From NCBI GenBank assembly GCA_018398585.1, contig JAGTTD010000009.1:15381193-15445192 (forward strand): a stretch of DNA of 64,000 nt. Reading direction: 5' to 3'. Source of the DNA: Simmondsia chinensis. Taxonomy: Eukaryota; Streptophyta; Magnoliopsida; Caryophyllales; Simmondsiaceae. A program made the translations under genes and the position numbers. The notes beneath the pieces are model-generated. The model made no database searches. It saw only the letters and a list, made by a program, of their open reading frames with translations, and was not told the origin of the DNA. This document shows, in pieces, positions 43,378 to 55,604 of the stretch (positions are counted from its first letter, which is position 1; every line of letters begins with the position of its first letter).

Positions 43378-44405
43378 GTTCCATGAGATGGAGTGGTCCA
43401 AGACGACATGTCAAGTTTGGTTTAAGTGGTCAATGAGATTGAGCCACAGATAGAGTTAAGTCAGAATTTTGATATGTCGACAAAATAAGTTCGTATTGGG
43501 TGATAACGTTGGATAACTTGTCTGATAAGACTACAATATTATACTTTAGATGACTTGTCTTGGCCATGTGCATAGGGATCCAAAAGTGTCATGTTGGCGT
43601 TTTTCAATAAAATTGGAACATTGAGCTAGACCACCTGAATTGTTTATTACTTAACTGATATTAGAAATAAATAATTCAGTCTATTAAAGCAATGACTCTA
43701 AATCCTGAGATTGTCTTGGGCTCAGGCACGTGGTGTATGTCATTTTGAGGTACTGAAAAAGTGAGGTCTAATTGAGTGGGTCAGCATCCTTTTTACGTCA
43801 AGTGATAACATTAGCTATAGAGGGAACAAACTATTCAATATGGAATCTATAGTCTCTTTTTAAGTAGATTTGCAAGTGTCGAAAAATTTGAAATCTTTGG
43901 TCGAAGTATTTGAAGTGATTGTCACCAAAGTCTATACGAAAATATATTTTATATCATAGAATTTTTTGAAAAGTGCAAGTTGGGAACTTAAGAAAAGGAG
44001 GTGAGAAATATAATGATGGTGGTTTATATATTATTTCTCACAGATATTTAATAGAGAGGCCGATCGCTCATTTATTTATTGTATAAGTATTCTTGAGTAA
44101 ATATTTTTAATTCTAGAGTGCAACAATACTTATTTATTGGAACTAAATGTTGTTAAATGGTAGCCAATGTTATCAAGTGTTGATAATTATATTTGATTCA
44201 TTTGGAGCTATAATTAAATTGTCCATGAGACCCCTTCACAAGACTCAACATAAAGCACCATATGAAAAATATTTAGAATGAATTTATGGAATTAATTATT
44301 TAATTATAAGATGAATAAATTTTATACTAAACGAAATTAATGAGATGAATAAATTTATTTTTGCTAAATAGAATTTATAAAATGAATTTATACATGTGGG
44401 AACTT
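43378..44405 (+). repeat. LTR fragment of the family of the solo LTR
   Basis: It matches 52042-52962 in order, from TTCCATGAGATGGA through ATAGGGATCCAAAAGT and AAATCCTGAGATTG to ACATGTGGGA. The LTR start and end are not preserved. Confidence 0.75.
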
Positions 44406-44835
44406 AAAAAAGAAAAATATATGGCAAATGACATTGGGCTTCATTCTATTTTACCAACATTTACACTTTGTTTGTTCAGGGGGAAACGTAGATTCTAGGA
44501 ATTGATTTTTCTTTGGAAAAGATTTTCCAAGAAAAATTAAAATCTGGTTGAAATTTTCCATCATTTGGTACAAAGGAAAACTTGCTTCCGCATTGATGTT
44601 TCTTTGTATGGTTTAAAAAAAATATTTTTCACTAATCATCTTACATCTTATTATAGGGCAATATAGCAGCAATACAACATGTATGAAAAGTAATAAAAAA
44701 ATAACTGTCAAAGCTATATAAAATAGAAAAATTATCTTTTAGTTACCCCAAAGTTTAAACATTTATTACCTAATTACCCTATTATTTAATAAATACAATG
44801 AAAGAACCTGACATTTAAAATTTTATCACATACTG
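44406..44835. other. AT-rich stretch
   Basis: Nothing recognised. Confidence 0.5.
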
Positions 44836-46298
44836 ATACCCTATGTCAAAATATAGGGAAGGAAAACATAGTAGCAGATGCTTTGGCTTGCATTCCCAGC
44901 CAAGCAATTGTTTGTTTGCTCCTCACCACTGTTAAAAGCAATTTGTATGCTATGTTGCAGCTCTCATGGTAGACTGATCTCACATTACAGAATGTGATAT
45001 TGCAACTTCAACAAAATCCTCAGCTGTATCCTCATTATACACGGCATGACCAATAGTTGAAGAGGAAAGGCAAGCTGGTGGTGGGTAATTCATTAGAACT
45101 TAAAACTAAAATACTATAGTGGTTACATACATCTCCATCTGGGGGCACTCACTGAGAGCTGCCACTTTGCAAAGGGTCAGATCCTTGGTTTTCTGGAAGG
45201 GAATGACTAAGTTTGTGCATGATTGTGCACGAGTGTGTGGCTTATCTAAGCCTACTTCAACCCTTACCAATTCCTTCTTCCATTTGGACAGATATCTCAG
45301 TGGATTTCATTAAGGGGTTACCTCGTTTCCTTGGGAAATATGTTATCTTTTTTTGTGGTAGATAGACTCAGTAAGGCAGCCCACTTTATGCCTTTAACAC
45401 ATCCATATTCTGTTTTCATCAATAGATCAAGTCTTCATGGATAACCTCTACAAATTACATGGCTTGCCTAGCATTATAATGAGTGACAGGGCTGCAATAT
45501 TCCAAAGTGAATTTTGGCAATCTTTGTTTTCCATTCAAGGAGTTGATTTGCATTTGTCTACTTCTTATCATCCAGAAACAGATAGTCAAACTGAGGTAGT
45601 TAATCAATGTTTGGAGACTTACTTGAGATGCATGTGTAGCACTAATCCTACACATTAGGCCAAATGGGTTACCTATGGTGGAGTGGTGGTACGATACCAC
45701 TTGGCATTCATCAGCACATAAAACTCCATATGAGATCATGTATGGTCAAGCTCCACCTCTTCATATCCCTTATTTTCCTAGGGAGAGTGCAGTGGAAGTG
45801 GTAAATTGCAGTTTGAATTAAAGGGAACAAGAAGCTCGTTGATTAGATAGTTTCAGCTTGGTGATTAAGTTTATTTGAAACTTCATCCATATAGGCAAGT
45901 CACGGTGGCACATAGGCACAACTTCAAGCTCTCACCCAAGTTCTATGGTCCTTTTCAAGCATCTGAGGTTGTGGGCAACGTAGCTTATCAGTTTGACTTA
46001 CCCCCTACAGCACAAATACATAATGTGTTTCATGTTTCACAACTCAAGTTGCACTACAGTCCTCTGCCTACTGCCATTACATCTCTACTGCACCCTACAC
46101 AAGGCAGTTTTATAAAGGAAACCAAGGCCATTCTGGACAGAAGTATGGTTCAACAAGGAACAAAGCAATCCCCAAAGTCCTGATCTTATGGAAGGGTCTT
46201 CCTAGAAAGGAATCTAGTTGGGAGCTCCTATTTGATACCCAACACAAGTTCCCCGCTTCCACCATTGAGGACAAGGGTGTTCTTTAAGGGAAGGCTAT
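44836..46298 (+). pseudogene. Ty3/gypsy chromovirus pol 3' end: RNase H end, integrase, chromodomain-like C-terminus
   Basis: It starts abruptly in the last residues of RNase H (GKENIVADALA). Integrase follows: TDISVDFIKGLPRFLGKYVI and VVDRLSKAAHFMPL (first Asp, about 45360), LPSIIMSDRAAIFQSEFW (second Asp, about 45485), SYHPETDSQTEVVNQCLETY (Glu, about 45595). The C-terminal GPFQASEVVGNVAYQFDLPP and IHNVFHVSQLKLH are clear. Near 46180-46290 LILWKGLPRKESSWE and TIEDKGVL form a chromodomain-like end, which directs chromovirus integration to chromatin. Stops and frameshifts are many. RT, protease and gag are missing. Confidence 0.9.
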
Positions 46299-46610
46299 TG
46301 ATATAGGACATTTAGTAAGAATTGTAGAAAGATATTCATTATATTCTTTGCATGCATTGTATTGTTGATATTCTTTATTGTTGAAGTAGTTTTGAGTAAG
46401 TTTGTTGAGGAGTGAGTTGAGTGGTTATTGAGTTGTGAGTATAGATAAATACTTTTCTTGTAAGTGTAAAGAGTTATCCAAGAAAGTAAACACAATTCTA
46501 TTTTCTCCCTAACTACTTCTTTTCTTTCTCTCTATACTTCTTATCTTTAATTACTACTTTGTTTGGGGCTAATTCTGTGTTGGAATTTCATCAAATTAAG
46601 TCCCTGCATC
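46299..46610 (+). repeat. 3' LTR of the chromovirus
   Basis: It begins TGATATAGGACA after the purine-rich AAGGGAAGGCTAT and contains transcript-end-like sequence. With no second copy the right end (46590-46615) is uncertain. Confidence 0.6.
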
Positions 46611-47024
46611 AACATGCTGAGATTTGTGAAATTTTTGTCCGACTCGGGATTGCCAATGAAGTTGACATGTGTTTCTTTTTGGGGCAAAAGAAGTTGTCAT
46701 GTAAGATTTACACATAAGCTTTCACGAAATCAATTGATCCTAGCTTAAGTGAGTTACTATATTTCATCCCATGTTGATTTATCACAACTGTATTTCCAAA
46801 CTTATTATCAAAATGACACGTGAACTTATTAAAAATATTAATAAATGGGTTTGTCTAACCAAAGGGCACAAATCAGTTTGTATTAACTATTTTTTTTACG
46901 GTGTTAATTTCTTTATATTTTAATAAACGTAGCAAAAATTATAAAATATTTTATTGTTACTCATTCATTAATTATGAAGTTTATCTTCTTAATAATGGCT
47001 AATTTACTATTAAAGTTATTGATT
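46611..47024. other. AT-rich stretch left of the inverted repeat
   Basis: No gene. It may include the outer part of the inverted-repeat element described at 47025-48690. Confidence 0.45.
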
Positions 47025-47152
47025 ATGCTAATTATGCTAATGGGTGCTAATTGAAACCTGTTAACACAACAAAATTAGAGGGGCAAATAAGAAAAGCTAG
47101 AGGAGAAATTAAGAAAAGGGTGATTGTATAATTAAGGAAATGAGGTTTAGTG

Positions 47153-48325
47153 ATTTAAAGAGAACCGCAAAACCCGGCCCCCACTGATCAGCCGGCAAGA
47201 AGGGCCAGGAAAAACCGCCGGAAAAAGAATATCCATCGGAAGAAGGAGGCGGTGAAGGGTGATGCAGCTGAGGGGCCAGTGGTGGCCCTTAGGGATGCCG
47301 CCGAGGGAGGTGGTGTGATGCCCACCCTTGGACTAGTGCAAGGGGATGAGTCTTGTAGTGGGCTTAGGGTTGGGTTGCAAGTTGGTGAGGGTGGTCTTCA
47401 TTGTGAGCCATCTGCTGGGCCTTTAGCTGTTGTTGGGCAGTCTAGGTCTTCATCTAGGCTTGCGGATGATGGATCAAGGGATGAGTTTGATGATCGGGTT
47501 GGGCCGCATGTCGCTGGTCTTCCATCCTCCACTTGGCCTGCTTTGCCGTCTTCTAGTTGGCCTTCTAGTGGGGCTCGGACTAGTCCCGTTGCACCCCCCC
47601 ATGCTATAGGGGTCTCAGTCTCGTGCTGGGCCTGTAGGCCCAGCAACGGAGATGAACTCAGCTCATCCCCTTGCCCAGCACGCGTGCACTGGGCCGGCTG
47701 TTTGGGAAGATGACTGTATGGGGTTCTCAGAGTTTCGGGTCGATGCTCAGTTGTCAACCAGTGAAGAAGATTTGAGTCGAGCTTTGGTTCCAAGTGAGAT
47801 TGTGGATGCACAAGACCACCTATTGGGGATTCTAGAGCCTGATTCTTGTGGCATGAACTTGGAGGCAAGTATTTCAAATGACTGCTCTGTGAGTCATGGT
47901 GGCCGGGACACGTTTTCTGACTCTATGGACTCTACTTCTTCTATTGGGCCTGAGGAGAAATCGACGGTTCAGCCTCATATTGTTTGTCGGGAGACTTGAG
48001 CGGCTTCAAAGAAACAGGCTCAAGCAAACAACAAAAAGTCGAAGGGCAAGAAGAAATCGTGAATCAAGTTGAGGATTGCATGGTGTTTGTTCACTTTGTT
48101 TTTCTCTTGTTTTCTTTGTTTAGATTTGTACTTAGGAATTTTGTTTGATGTTCCTTTGTATTTCATCTTTGTTGCTTTTGCTTGTTGCTTTCCTTTTTGG
48201 ATTTGCTTGTTGGCTTTGGCCTTGTTGGGGTATGCCCCACGTGCATTATGAAGAACATCTTGTACGGTTTTTTTGAAATATGCAATCACTGACTTATCAA
48301 AAAAAAAAAAAAATTTAAAGTGAAC
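47153..48325 (+). mobile_element. Poly(A)-tailed retroposon with 13-bp target duplication
   Basis: The insert 47166-48312 ends in an A run (48299-48313) and is flanked by ATTTAAAGWGAAC (47153-47165 and 48313-48325, one difference). This is the mark of LINE-type target-primed insertion. It is either a short non-autonomous LINE derivative or a processed transcript. No endonuclease or RT is encoded. Confidence 0.75.
47252..48062 (+). pseudogene. ORF region of the retroposon, unrecognised protein
   Basis: GC-rich, in contrast to the surroundings. A first frame (47252-47713, 153 codons) is Gly/Ala/Ser-rich. A second overlapping frame (47652-47999) is acidic, with SEFRVDAQLSTSEEDLSRAL, and after one stop ends in a very basic tail AASKKQAQANNKKSKGKKKS (48000-48059). 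A frameshift between the two seems likely, giving one protein with an acidic middle and a basic, nuclear-signal-like C-terminus. It may be the tail of a plant LINE ORF1 or a host gene fragment; I cannot tell. The hydrophobic frame at 48069-48251 is in the 3' UTR and probably spurious. Confidence 0.45.
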
Positions 48326-48690
48326 ATTTTATTGCATTTATTTAGTACAATAACAAAAAAGGTATTTTAATTATATATTTATAAAAGATGATAATATATA
48401 GGGGTGTTCATTTTTAGTTAAACATATAGTTTAACTTATCGATTTAGTAACTATTTAAGAAATTAGTGCAAATTCAATAACCATTACCACCTGTTTAAAA
48501 TCAGTTAACTGGAGTTTTGGTTAATTCGGTTCGGTCAATCGGTTAACCACTTATTGAAAATAAAATTTAATTTTTTTTTATCGACTTTTATCCTAAATAT
48601 TTCCTTAATTTGCCCTCCTACCTTTCCTTATTTCCCCCTCTCACCCTTGATTTTGTTATGTTAACGAGTGCCAACTGGTACCCGTTAGCA

Positions 48691-48884
48691 TAACCCTAAA
48701 GTTAATTAGTCAAAATGTAATTAATAGGCCTTAATATTGTCCTCTTCAATTTCGTATAACCCTAATAAATGCCACTTTTTTGGTTATTAATAAGTTCCAC
48801 TTTTTGTCTCCATTTATTTACTTGGATTTGTCTAATACATGTTATTAGCACATTGATAACAATTCTATTATCTTCTTCTTTGAA
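48691..48884. other. AT-rich flank
   Basis: No gene seen. Confidence 0.5.
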
Positions 48885-48889
48885 AATAC

Positions 48890-49049
48890 TATTGGATATA
48901 TCACTCTAGTATTAGGTCTAGCGATCGCTGCATTTATCTGTATATATCTTGATTTATTTAGCTATATCTTCTCTTGTATTCTCTTGTATTATAAATATAT
49001 GGGACTGACATATCAAATGATTGTGCGACAATATATCATTATATTCACA
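48890..49049 (+). repeat. 5' LTR of copia D
   Basis: 160 bp, TATTGGATATATCACTC to TATATTCACA. TATA-like ATTATAAATATATGG at about 48995. Confidence 0.9.
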
Positions 49050-49061
49050 TGGTATCAGACC
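49050..49061 (+). other. Primer-binding site, tRNA-Met type (copia D)
   Basis: TGGTATCAGACC immediately after the LTR, one or two bases from the tRNA-Met complement. Confidence 0.9.
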
Positions 49062-49439
49062 AATCTAAAGTAAAATAAAAAGAACCTAACTAGCCTTCTT
49101 CCCGGCGCATCAGCACCGCCTGCCGCCGTCGTGCTCCCTTATCTCCTCCCTCCCTATTAGTCGCTAGGGTTCCTCAATCGCAGCAAGTACCCTTATGACC
49201 AGCGCCCCTCGAGCCCACCATCAGTTTGACCTCATCCCCAACCTCCCCCATGACGTCACCACCTCCAACGCCCTCTCTCGATCGGACCTCCTCCGGTTCT
49301 ATTACTGCAGTTGACCCGCCCATGGCCCGTCTCTAAGTGGGGTCCCCTATTCGGGTCTTCCTAATTTTGGTACTATCTCTAGTTCTCATGCCTTCCCTTC
49401 TCTATCCCATAGCTATAGTAGCCCATCTTTCCTCTCAAC

Positions 49440-50480
49440 AATGGGCATACAGGGCTCCTCTAGTCCCTCTTTCTTGCCTCTATTATCATGCATCCTGGCC
49501 TCGACCAGTAACTATGGTACCACTTCTATTCCAATCTCGCCTTCATCCGTACCTCCGCCCTTCTTGGTGTTTACCGTCATTAACCTTGTTACCATCGAAT
49601 TAGGTAGCTCAATTGATTATTTAGTGTGGCATGAACAAATCTCTATGATCCTCCATGCTCATAGGCACAGGGGATTTGTTGATGGCACTTTGCCATTTCT
49701 TACTACCTTCATTACCAACCCTGATGGTTCCTCCATTCCAAACCCCTAACCATATGGCATGGACCTGTATGGATCAAAGTATTCGTTCCAGTATTGCCAC
49801 CACCCTTGCTCGTCCTATTCTCAATGATGTCATTTGTCACCCTACCTCAAAAGATATGAGGGATGCCCTAAAAAAAGATTCTGTGATGACTCCCTTGATA
49901 AAAAATTTGACCTCCATCCCAACTTGCCATCTAGTAAGACTATGGAAGCTTACCTTTCTAAACTTAAGTCTATCATTGATGATCTTACTGCCATTGACTC
50001 CTCTGTTTCCAGTATGGAGCTTCTTCACTATCCTTTTCGGGCCACCCTCTGAGTATGGTGTGTATGGCACGATGATGGGCAATTTCCCAATCAATCTCTC
50101 CTTTGAAGTTTTGAAGACGTCTCTTCTTAGTGAAGACATGGCCCAAACTCGCGTTAGTGCCCATACGACTTCCGATCATAGTCTTGCACTTGTAGCTACT
50201 AGTTAGCCGCAGGACAACACAAGTGGTGGTCGTGGTCACGGTGGTCATGGAGGCCACAACACTAATCGTCATGGTGGACAGGGTGGCTGTGGTTAGCAAC
50301 CAGCGCAACTATTAGGCATGCGTCCACATGGGGCTCAGGTCAAGTTGGTACTGGTTCGTTCCCAAAGCAGTTTGCCCCTTTAGGTGAGAAATGCAATTAA
50401 TGCTCCTCGTTCAATTTTTGATAGTGTACTCGGGCCTGCACCAAGTGTCTGTCAGATTTTTAAGCAAGGAGGGCGTAATG
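49440..50480 (+). pseudogene. gag: Copia D gag
   Basis: FTVINLVTIELGSSIDYLVW, HEQISMILHAHRHRGFVDGT (49560-49690) and, in other frames, ARPILNDVICHPTSKDM and TMEAYLSKLKSIIDDLTAID (49920-50000) are the copia gag domain as in copia A. A Gly/His-rich linker follows (50218-50300) with stops, then a knuckle remnant VCQIFKQGG at about 50445. At least three frameshifts. Confidence 0.8.
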
Positions 50481-50800
50481 CCTTATATTGCCCATAAATG
50501 TATAATCAGTTAGATCTCTCCTATTCATTCTCTGCTCTGTCTATCATTGAGCCCACCGACTACACTTGATACCCTGATTCTAGGGCGTCTAACTACATGA
50601 CATCTATTCAGGTATTCTTCATAACTCTCGTCCTTACATTGGTTCTAGTTCTACTTTAGTGGGTAAGGGCTCTTTACTTCCTGTTACACATGTAGGATCT
50701 TCTACTATACCTACCACATCCCCACACTTCGTCTCCCCCATGTTTTCCTTGTTCCACAACTCACCCGTTATTTACTATATATTAAAAAATTATGTCGTGA
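50481..50800 (+). pseudogene. Copia D protease
   Basis: The region of the active site at about 50568-50600 reads YPDSRASNYMTS, with the Gly of DSGA changed to Arg. GKGSLLPVTHVGSSTI follows. Broken by stops. Confidence 0.75.
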
Positions 50801-51916
50801 TAACAATTGCAATATGGAATTCGACTCTAACTTCTTTTGTGTTAAGGACAAGGACACAGAGATGCAACTACTTTGGATACACAATAATGGGTCACTCTAT
50901 GGGTTCTCCGCTAATCATGTAGGTCTTGTTGCTCGTTCGACTTCAACTGATGTTTGGCACAGGCGGTTTGGACATTTAGGAACTAATGTTTTTCATGTTT
51001 TAAACAAACGCTTTTTAATTGTTGTTCACTCTTCTTCTCTTGAAGATTACAACTCTTGTTGTTTAGGAAAGTCACATCGGTTACCTTTTGATCGTGTTAT
51101 TCATACTACTGCTCGTCCTTTATAGTTCATACATTTGATGTTTGGAAAGCCGCCCTCCACTTTAATTCTGCTTTTAAGTTTTATATCATTTTCATGGTTG
51201 ATTTTTCTCTCTTTACGTGGCTTTATCCGATGCTTCGGAAAGATGAAGCTTATGATCTCTTACCTTCTTTTAAAACATTTGTCGATAACCAGTTTGATTG
51301 CACAATTAAAAATTTTCAAAGTTATGGTGGTCGTGAGTTCGATAATAGGAAGATGAATGCCCTATGTCGAACCTATGGCATCTGCTTTCGTCCTCCCTAT
51401 CCTAATACTTCACAACAAAATGGAGTGGGGAAACGCAAACCCAAGCATATTGGTGAAATGGTATGGATGACACCCTTTCAAGTTGACTTACATGCTCAAT
51501 TTTGGGATGATGCAGCCTGTATAGCATGTTACATAATTAATTGTTTGCCTACTCTCGTGTTAACTGACTTCCCCCTTTGAAAAATTGTTTATAACTTCTT
51601 TTGCCTTTTTCAATGTGCATGTTATCCTAAAATCTAGCCCCCTATCGCTCATAAATTGGCACCCAATGCCATTCCTTGTGTTTTCTGGGTTATGCCACAC
51701 GTTACAAACGATATCGATGCTAAGACCCAACTAAAGGACGAGTGGATATCATTTGCAATGTTCACTTTGTTGAGCATGTTTTTTCTTACCAGTCTCTTGT
51801 GTCCCATCCCCCTTCGTTAACTATTGCAGCAATGCCACTAGATGTTCTCCTCACTATTGCATACCCTACTCCATTGGACCCTTGTGTCTATTGACCTAAT
51901 TCCCTCACAACTGCAC
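50801..51916 (+). pseudogene. Copia D integrase
   Basis: DVWHRRFGHLGTNVFHVLNK and NSCCLGKSHRLPFDRVIHTT form the zinc-binding part (50950-51110). The core has FTWLYPMLRKDEAYDLL, then IKNFQSYGGREFDN (the second catalytic Asp is Tyr) and TSQQNGVGKRKPKHIGEMV (the Glu is Lys or Gly by alignment). FWDDAACIACYIINCLPTLV follows. The domain is catalytically dead. It is interrupted by the solo LTR. Confidence 0.85.
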
Positions 51917-53766
51917 TGTTGGAACCAATGTCCTGAAAACCTAATTATTTGTGTTTAGATATGAATAAATAAAATTGTTTTATCCATTTTATGTTTGATT
52001 ATGGTTTATGGGTCAAATATGCATGTGATTTTTTCTAAGATGTTCCATGAGATGGACATAGTCCATTAAGACATGTTGTCAAAGTAAATTCATAGTCGCT
52101 GATGAGTTCTAGATAACTTTTCTAATAAAACTATAAGATGATATTTTAGATGGCTTGTCTACGTCATGTATATAGGGATCCAAAAGTATCATAGTTAGTG
52201 TTCGTTAATAAGACTGGAACATTGAATTGGACCACTGGAATTGCTTATTTCTTAACTACTATTAGAAATAAATAGTTCTTCGTGATTAGGCGATAACTCT
52301 AAATCCTGAGATTGCTTTGAAATTGTCCACATAGTGCTCGCAGTTTTAATATACCGAAAGTGAGGTCCTGTAAAGTGGCCAATTGTCTACATACGTTGGG
52401 TGATTATATGAAATGTAGTGGGGACAAAATAGTCAACCTGGAGTCTTTGTCTCTTCTGAGATACAGATGTCGCCTTAAATAGATTCACAACAAAGCCTTC
52501 CTAGTGTTCGTCACTGGAATTGATACGAAGAATATGTTCTTGCGTCATAGAATTATTCTAAAAGGGAGAGTCGAGAACTTAATAAGAAGCGATGAGAAGT
52601 ATAAAGACACTAGTTCTAATTATTACTTGTCACGGATATCATATAGAGGGGTTGATCGTTCAATTATCACAAATTACGAATTATCGAATAAATAATTTAA
52701 CTATAGAGTGTAGTATGATTTATTTAGTGGAATAAAGTCCTATTAAATGGTAATTAAATTTTATCATGAGAGGTTAATTAATTTAACCCATTTGCAGCTA
52801 GATTTAAATTGTTCCCGAAGTCCCAGCGTAAGCCTCTAATTTTGCACCATCAGAAAAATATTAAATAAATTAATGAGATGAATAAGATTAAAAAAATATA
52901 AAATAAAATTATTTTGCCAAGATAAAATTCATAAGATAAATTTTAACATGTGGGAAGCAAAAAAATCGCAAAACAGGTCACTATCCGCATTGCACGGAAT
53001 GGACCAACCAGCGCACAACACGTATTGTGTGCTAGACAGTTCTGAGGGGGCGAGCTGTGCCTAAGGGCGTGGACCAATCAAAGCATGCAACATGGCACAC
53101 ACTGGGACACGCCAAGGCTAACGGTGCAGACCAACCATGTGGCATGTTCTGGGCGTGGATTTTTTTAATTGATTAAAACAACATCATTTTGTTATTTGAT
53201 TTCGTATCCCACATTACAATTTTCCTATTTTTTCATCCTAGTAGCCTAGTATAAGTACGGGTCCTAGGATTATGGTTTCGCATTGAATTATTCAATGAAA
53301 ATTAAATAGTTTTCTGAAAGTGTTAACTTTCGAAGAACTAAAGAAGAGAAATTTCCGTCAAAAATTTTCCTCTAGTTAATATTATATAGAGCCCACAGTT
53401 CGTGTATTCAGAGGAGATTGCGTAGAAGGTCTTGCGGTCCCGATGATTTCTTGGAGCACCACTACGATCTACATCTAGGTATTCTTCTTTTATTTTCCTT
53501 TCTTTTTTTTTTTTTTAGTTTTCGCTTTTTAATTGATTTACAGTGTTTTATTATGCTAGTTATATTTGTTATTATTTGAATGTATTAGAGTAAATGCTTG
53601 TAGGTTTAAAATTAGAAATTTTAAATATGTAGATTTATAATTAGGAACTCTAAGTTGCTAGTAGGTTTAAACTTAGAAATTTTAAATCGTTCTGCTGCTG
53701 TTAATTTGATTAATTTAGGGAATATTTTTGAAATACGCCCCAATACACACCTCGTGTCCTACCGCA
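51917..53766 (+). repeat. Solo LTR of a different copia-like family
   Basis: 1850 bp from TGTTGGAACC to CTACCGCA, flanked by TGCAC (51912-51916 and 53767-53771). No internal sequence, so recombination between two LTRs removed the rest. 52042-52962 matches the fragment at 43378-44405. Near 53395-53480, a conserved-looking stretch with CGATGATTTCTTGGAGCACC lies before a T run, probably R/U5. Open frames in it are spurious. Confidence 0.75.
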
Positions 53767-53771
53767 TGCAC

Positions 53772-55060
53772 AGCCTGAGCATGTTATCACCTCACCTAGC
53801 ATTGTGTCCCCTTCGACTTGGGCCTTTGACCGTAGCTCCACACTCACACGATCGAGCCCACACGGTTCAAAATGGGGATCACCATAACCCAGGTTCTATC
53901 CCTACTCCTCCTATGGTGTCGTCCTACTCATCTACCAGTGATGGTTGCACTAGTTCAAGTGCTATCCTTACTGATTCCCAACAAGTTATGAATGGTCACC
54001 CTATGCATACTAGGCTCAAAGATGGCATTCGAAAGTTGAAACATGTCTTGTCTCTATCTACCATTGCTATTGTTCAGGAGCCTACTTGTTTCTCCCAAGC
54101 TATCAAAAACCCTTAATGGCGAGAGGCCAAGGAGTGTAATGCTCTTATCCAAAACCACATGTGGGAGTTAGTACTTCCATTGCCTAATCAAAAAGTATTG
54201 GATAGCACTTGGAAATATAAGGTCAAGTATAAGGCTAATGGCTCTGTGGAATTGTTTTAGGCTAGGGAAGTCGCTCAAGCGTTTCATCAGCCGGAACGAA
54301 TAGAGTTTTTTGAGACCTTTAGCCTTATTATCAAATACTGCATGTTTTATTCCTGCACTAGCTGTTACTTACAACTGGACTATTCGTTAACCCACTGTAA
54401 AAAAAGCAGTCCTTTATGGTTTGCTTAATGTGGACATATACATGAAGCAACCACAAGAGTTTGTTCACACTAAGTTTCCCACCTATTTCTGTCGCCTTTG
54501 TAAGGCTCTATATGGTCTTAAGCAGGCCCCACGCGCTTGGTTTCACCGGTTCAGTACCTTCCTTTTTAGTCTTGCATTCCACTGTAATTGGTTGATCCTT
54601 CTCTATTCATACTATGTACCTTTCCGGGTCTGCTTTGTCTTCATCTTTATGTTGATGATATCATCTTAATCGGGTCTGATTCTTCTCTCCTAGGTCAACT
54701 TATCCACACTATATCACAACAATTTGCCATGAAAGATCTTTGTCCCATACACTACTTCTTAGGGATTCATGCCAAACATAGTGCAAAGGGCCTTTTTTTT
54801 ACTCAATGTAAATACACTCTTGACCTTCTCTTTAAACACGACATGCTTGACTCCAAACCTATGCCAACACAGATCCTGACCCACACCCAACTAACGTTGA
54901 CTGAAGGGGATCTAAATGCAGATCCTACTAAGTATCAAAGTGTGATGGGTGCTCTTCAAGACATCACCAGGACTTGGCCTGATATTTGCTATGTTTTAAC
55001 TGTGTTTTCTAGTTTATGCAGGTTCCCAGGTATACTCATTGGTAGATAGTGAAGTGGTTC
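53772..55060 (+). pseudogene. Copia D reverse transcriptase
   Basis: After the integrase-RT linker (MHTRLKDGIRK at about 54003), the RT begins ECNALIQNHMWELVLPLPNQ, STWKYKVKYKANGSVELF (about 54200). LCKALYGLKQAPRAWFHRFS (about 54500) and CLHLYVDDIILIGSDSSLL (about 54640) carry the catalytic Asp pair. FAMKDLCPIHYFLGIHAKHS and YQSVMGALQDITRTWPDICY end it. Several stops and frameshifts. Confidence 0.9.
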
Positions 55061-55545
55061 CTGTTTTATCTTAAGCATACACTAGACCGAGGTCTCACTA
55101 TCCAACTTGTCTCCTGTACTACTATTACAGCATTTGCTGATGCTAATTAGGGTGCCTTTCCTGACACTAGACGTTCCTCTCTTGGCTATGCCCTTTTTCC
55201 TTGGACCAAATCTTATATATTGGCGTGTGAAAAAGCAACCTACTGTTGCTAAGTCTAACAATGAATCCGAGTATTGTGCTAGAGCTCTAGTTGTTGTAGA
55301 ATGTGACTAGATTTGGTATCTCATGCTCGACTTACGCTTAAGTCACTCAGGTCCTATTGTTGTCTACAATGTCAATGTCTTGGAAACTTATCTTGCGGAT
55401 AACCCCCCCTCCAATGACCAGAGCAAACATTTGGGTGTTTATTTTTATGACATTCGTGAAAAAGTACTCAAGGGTGCTGTCAAGTTCGATTTACGCGTAC
55501 CACCAAACAGGCGCTGGCATCTTCACCAAGGGTCTCTGAACTGAT
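55061..55545 (+). pseudogene. Copia D RNase H
   Basis: AFADAN with the first Asp (55135), KKQPTVAKSNNESEYCARAL (55230-55290), then SKHLGVYFYDIREKVLKGAV (about 55425). A polypurine tract ATTGAGGGGACG precedes the LTR at 55605. Stops at 55148, 55307 and 55542. Confidence 0.85.
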
Positions 55546-55604
55546 CACTTTTGCTATCACATCGCCAATTTGCATGTTAGTTCCCCGTTCATATTGAGGG
55601 GACG

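Larger units (their letters stand above)
39284..44405 (+). mobile_element. Highly decayed Ty1/copia relic
   Basis: It is recognised from an RT fragment at 42.6-43.2 kb and an LTR fragment at 43.4-44.4 kb that matches the solo LTR at 51.9-53.8 kb. A duplicated 475-bp module lies at the left. The 40.3-42.5 kb interior has no readable domain. Borders are approximate. Confidence 0.6.
47025..48690. mobile_element. Inverted-repeat element containing a retroposon
   Basis: The left arm, about 47025-47125, pairs with about 48590-48690. The right arm read in reverse gives TTATGCTAACGGGT and GTTAACATAACAAAATC, versus TTATGCTAATGGGTGC and GTTAACACAACAAAATT in the left arm. The arms diverge by about 20%. 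The retroposon at 47166-48312 separates them. Outer ends not resolved. Confidence 0.65.

Noticed and set aside
48069..48251. Hydrophobic 60-codon frame as a membrane protein
   Set aside because: Lies in the T-rich 3' end of the retroposon just before poly(A); composition explains hydrophobicity.
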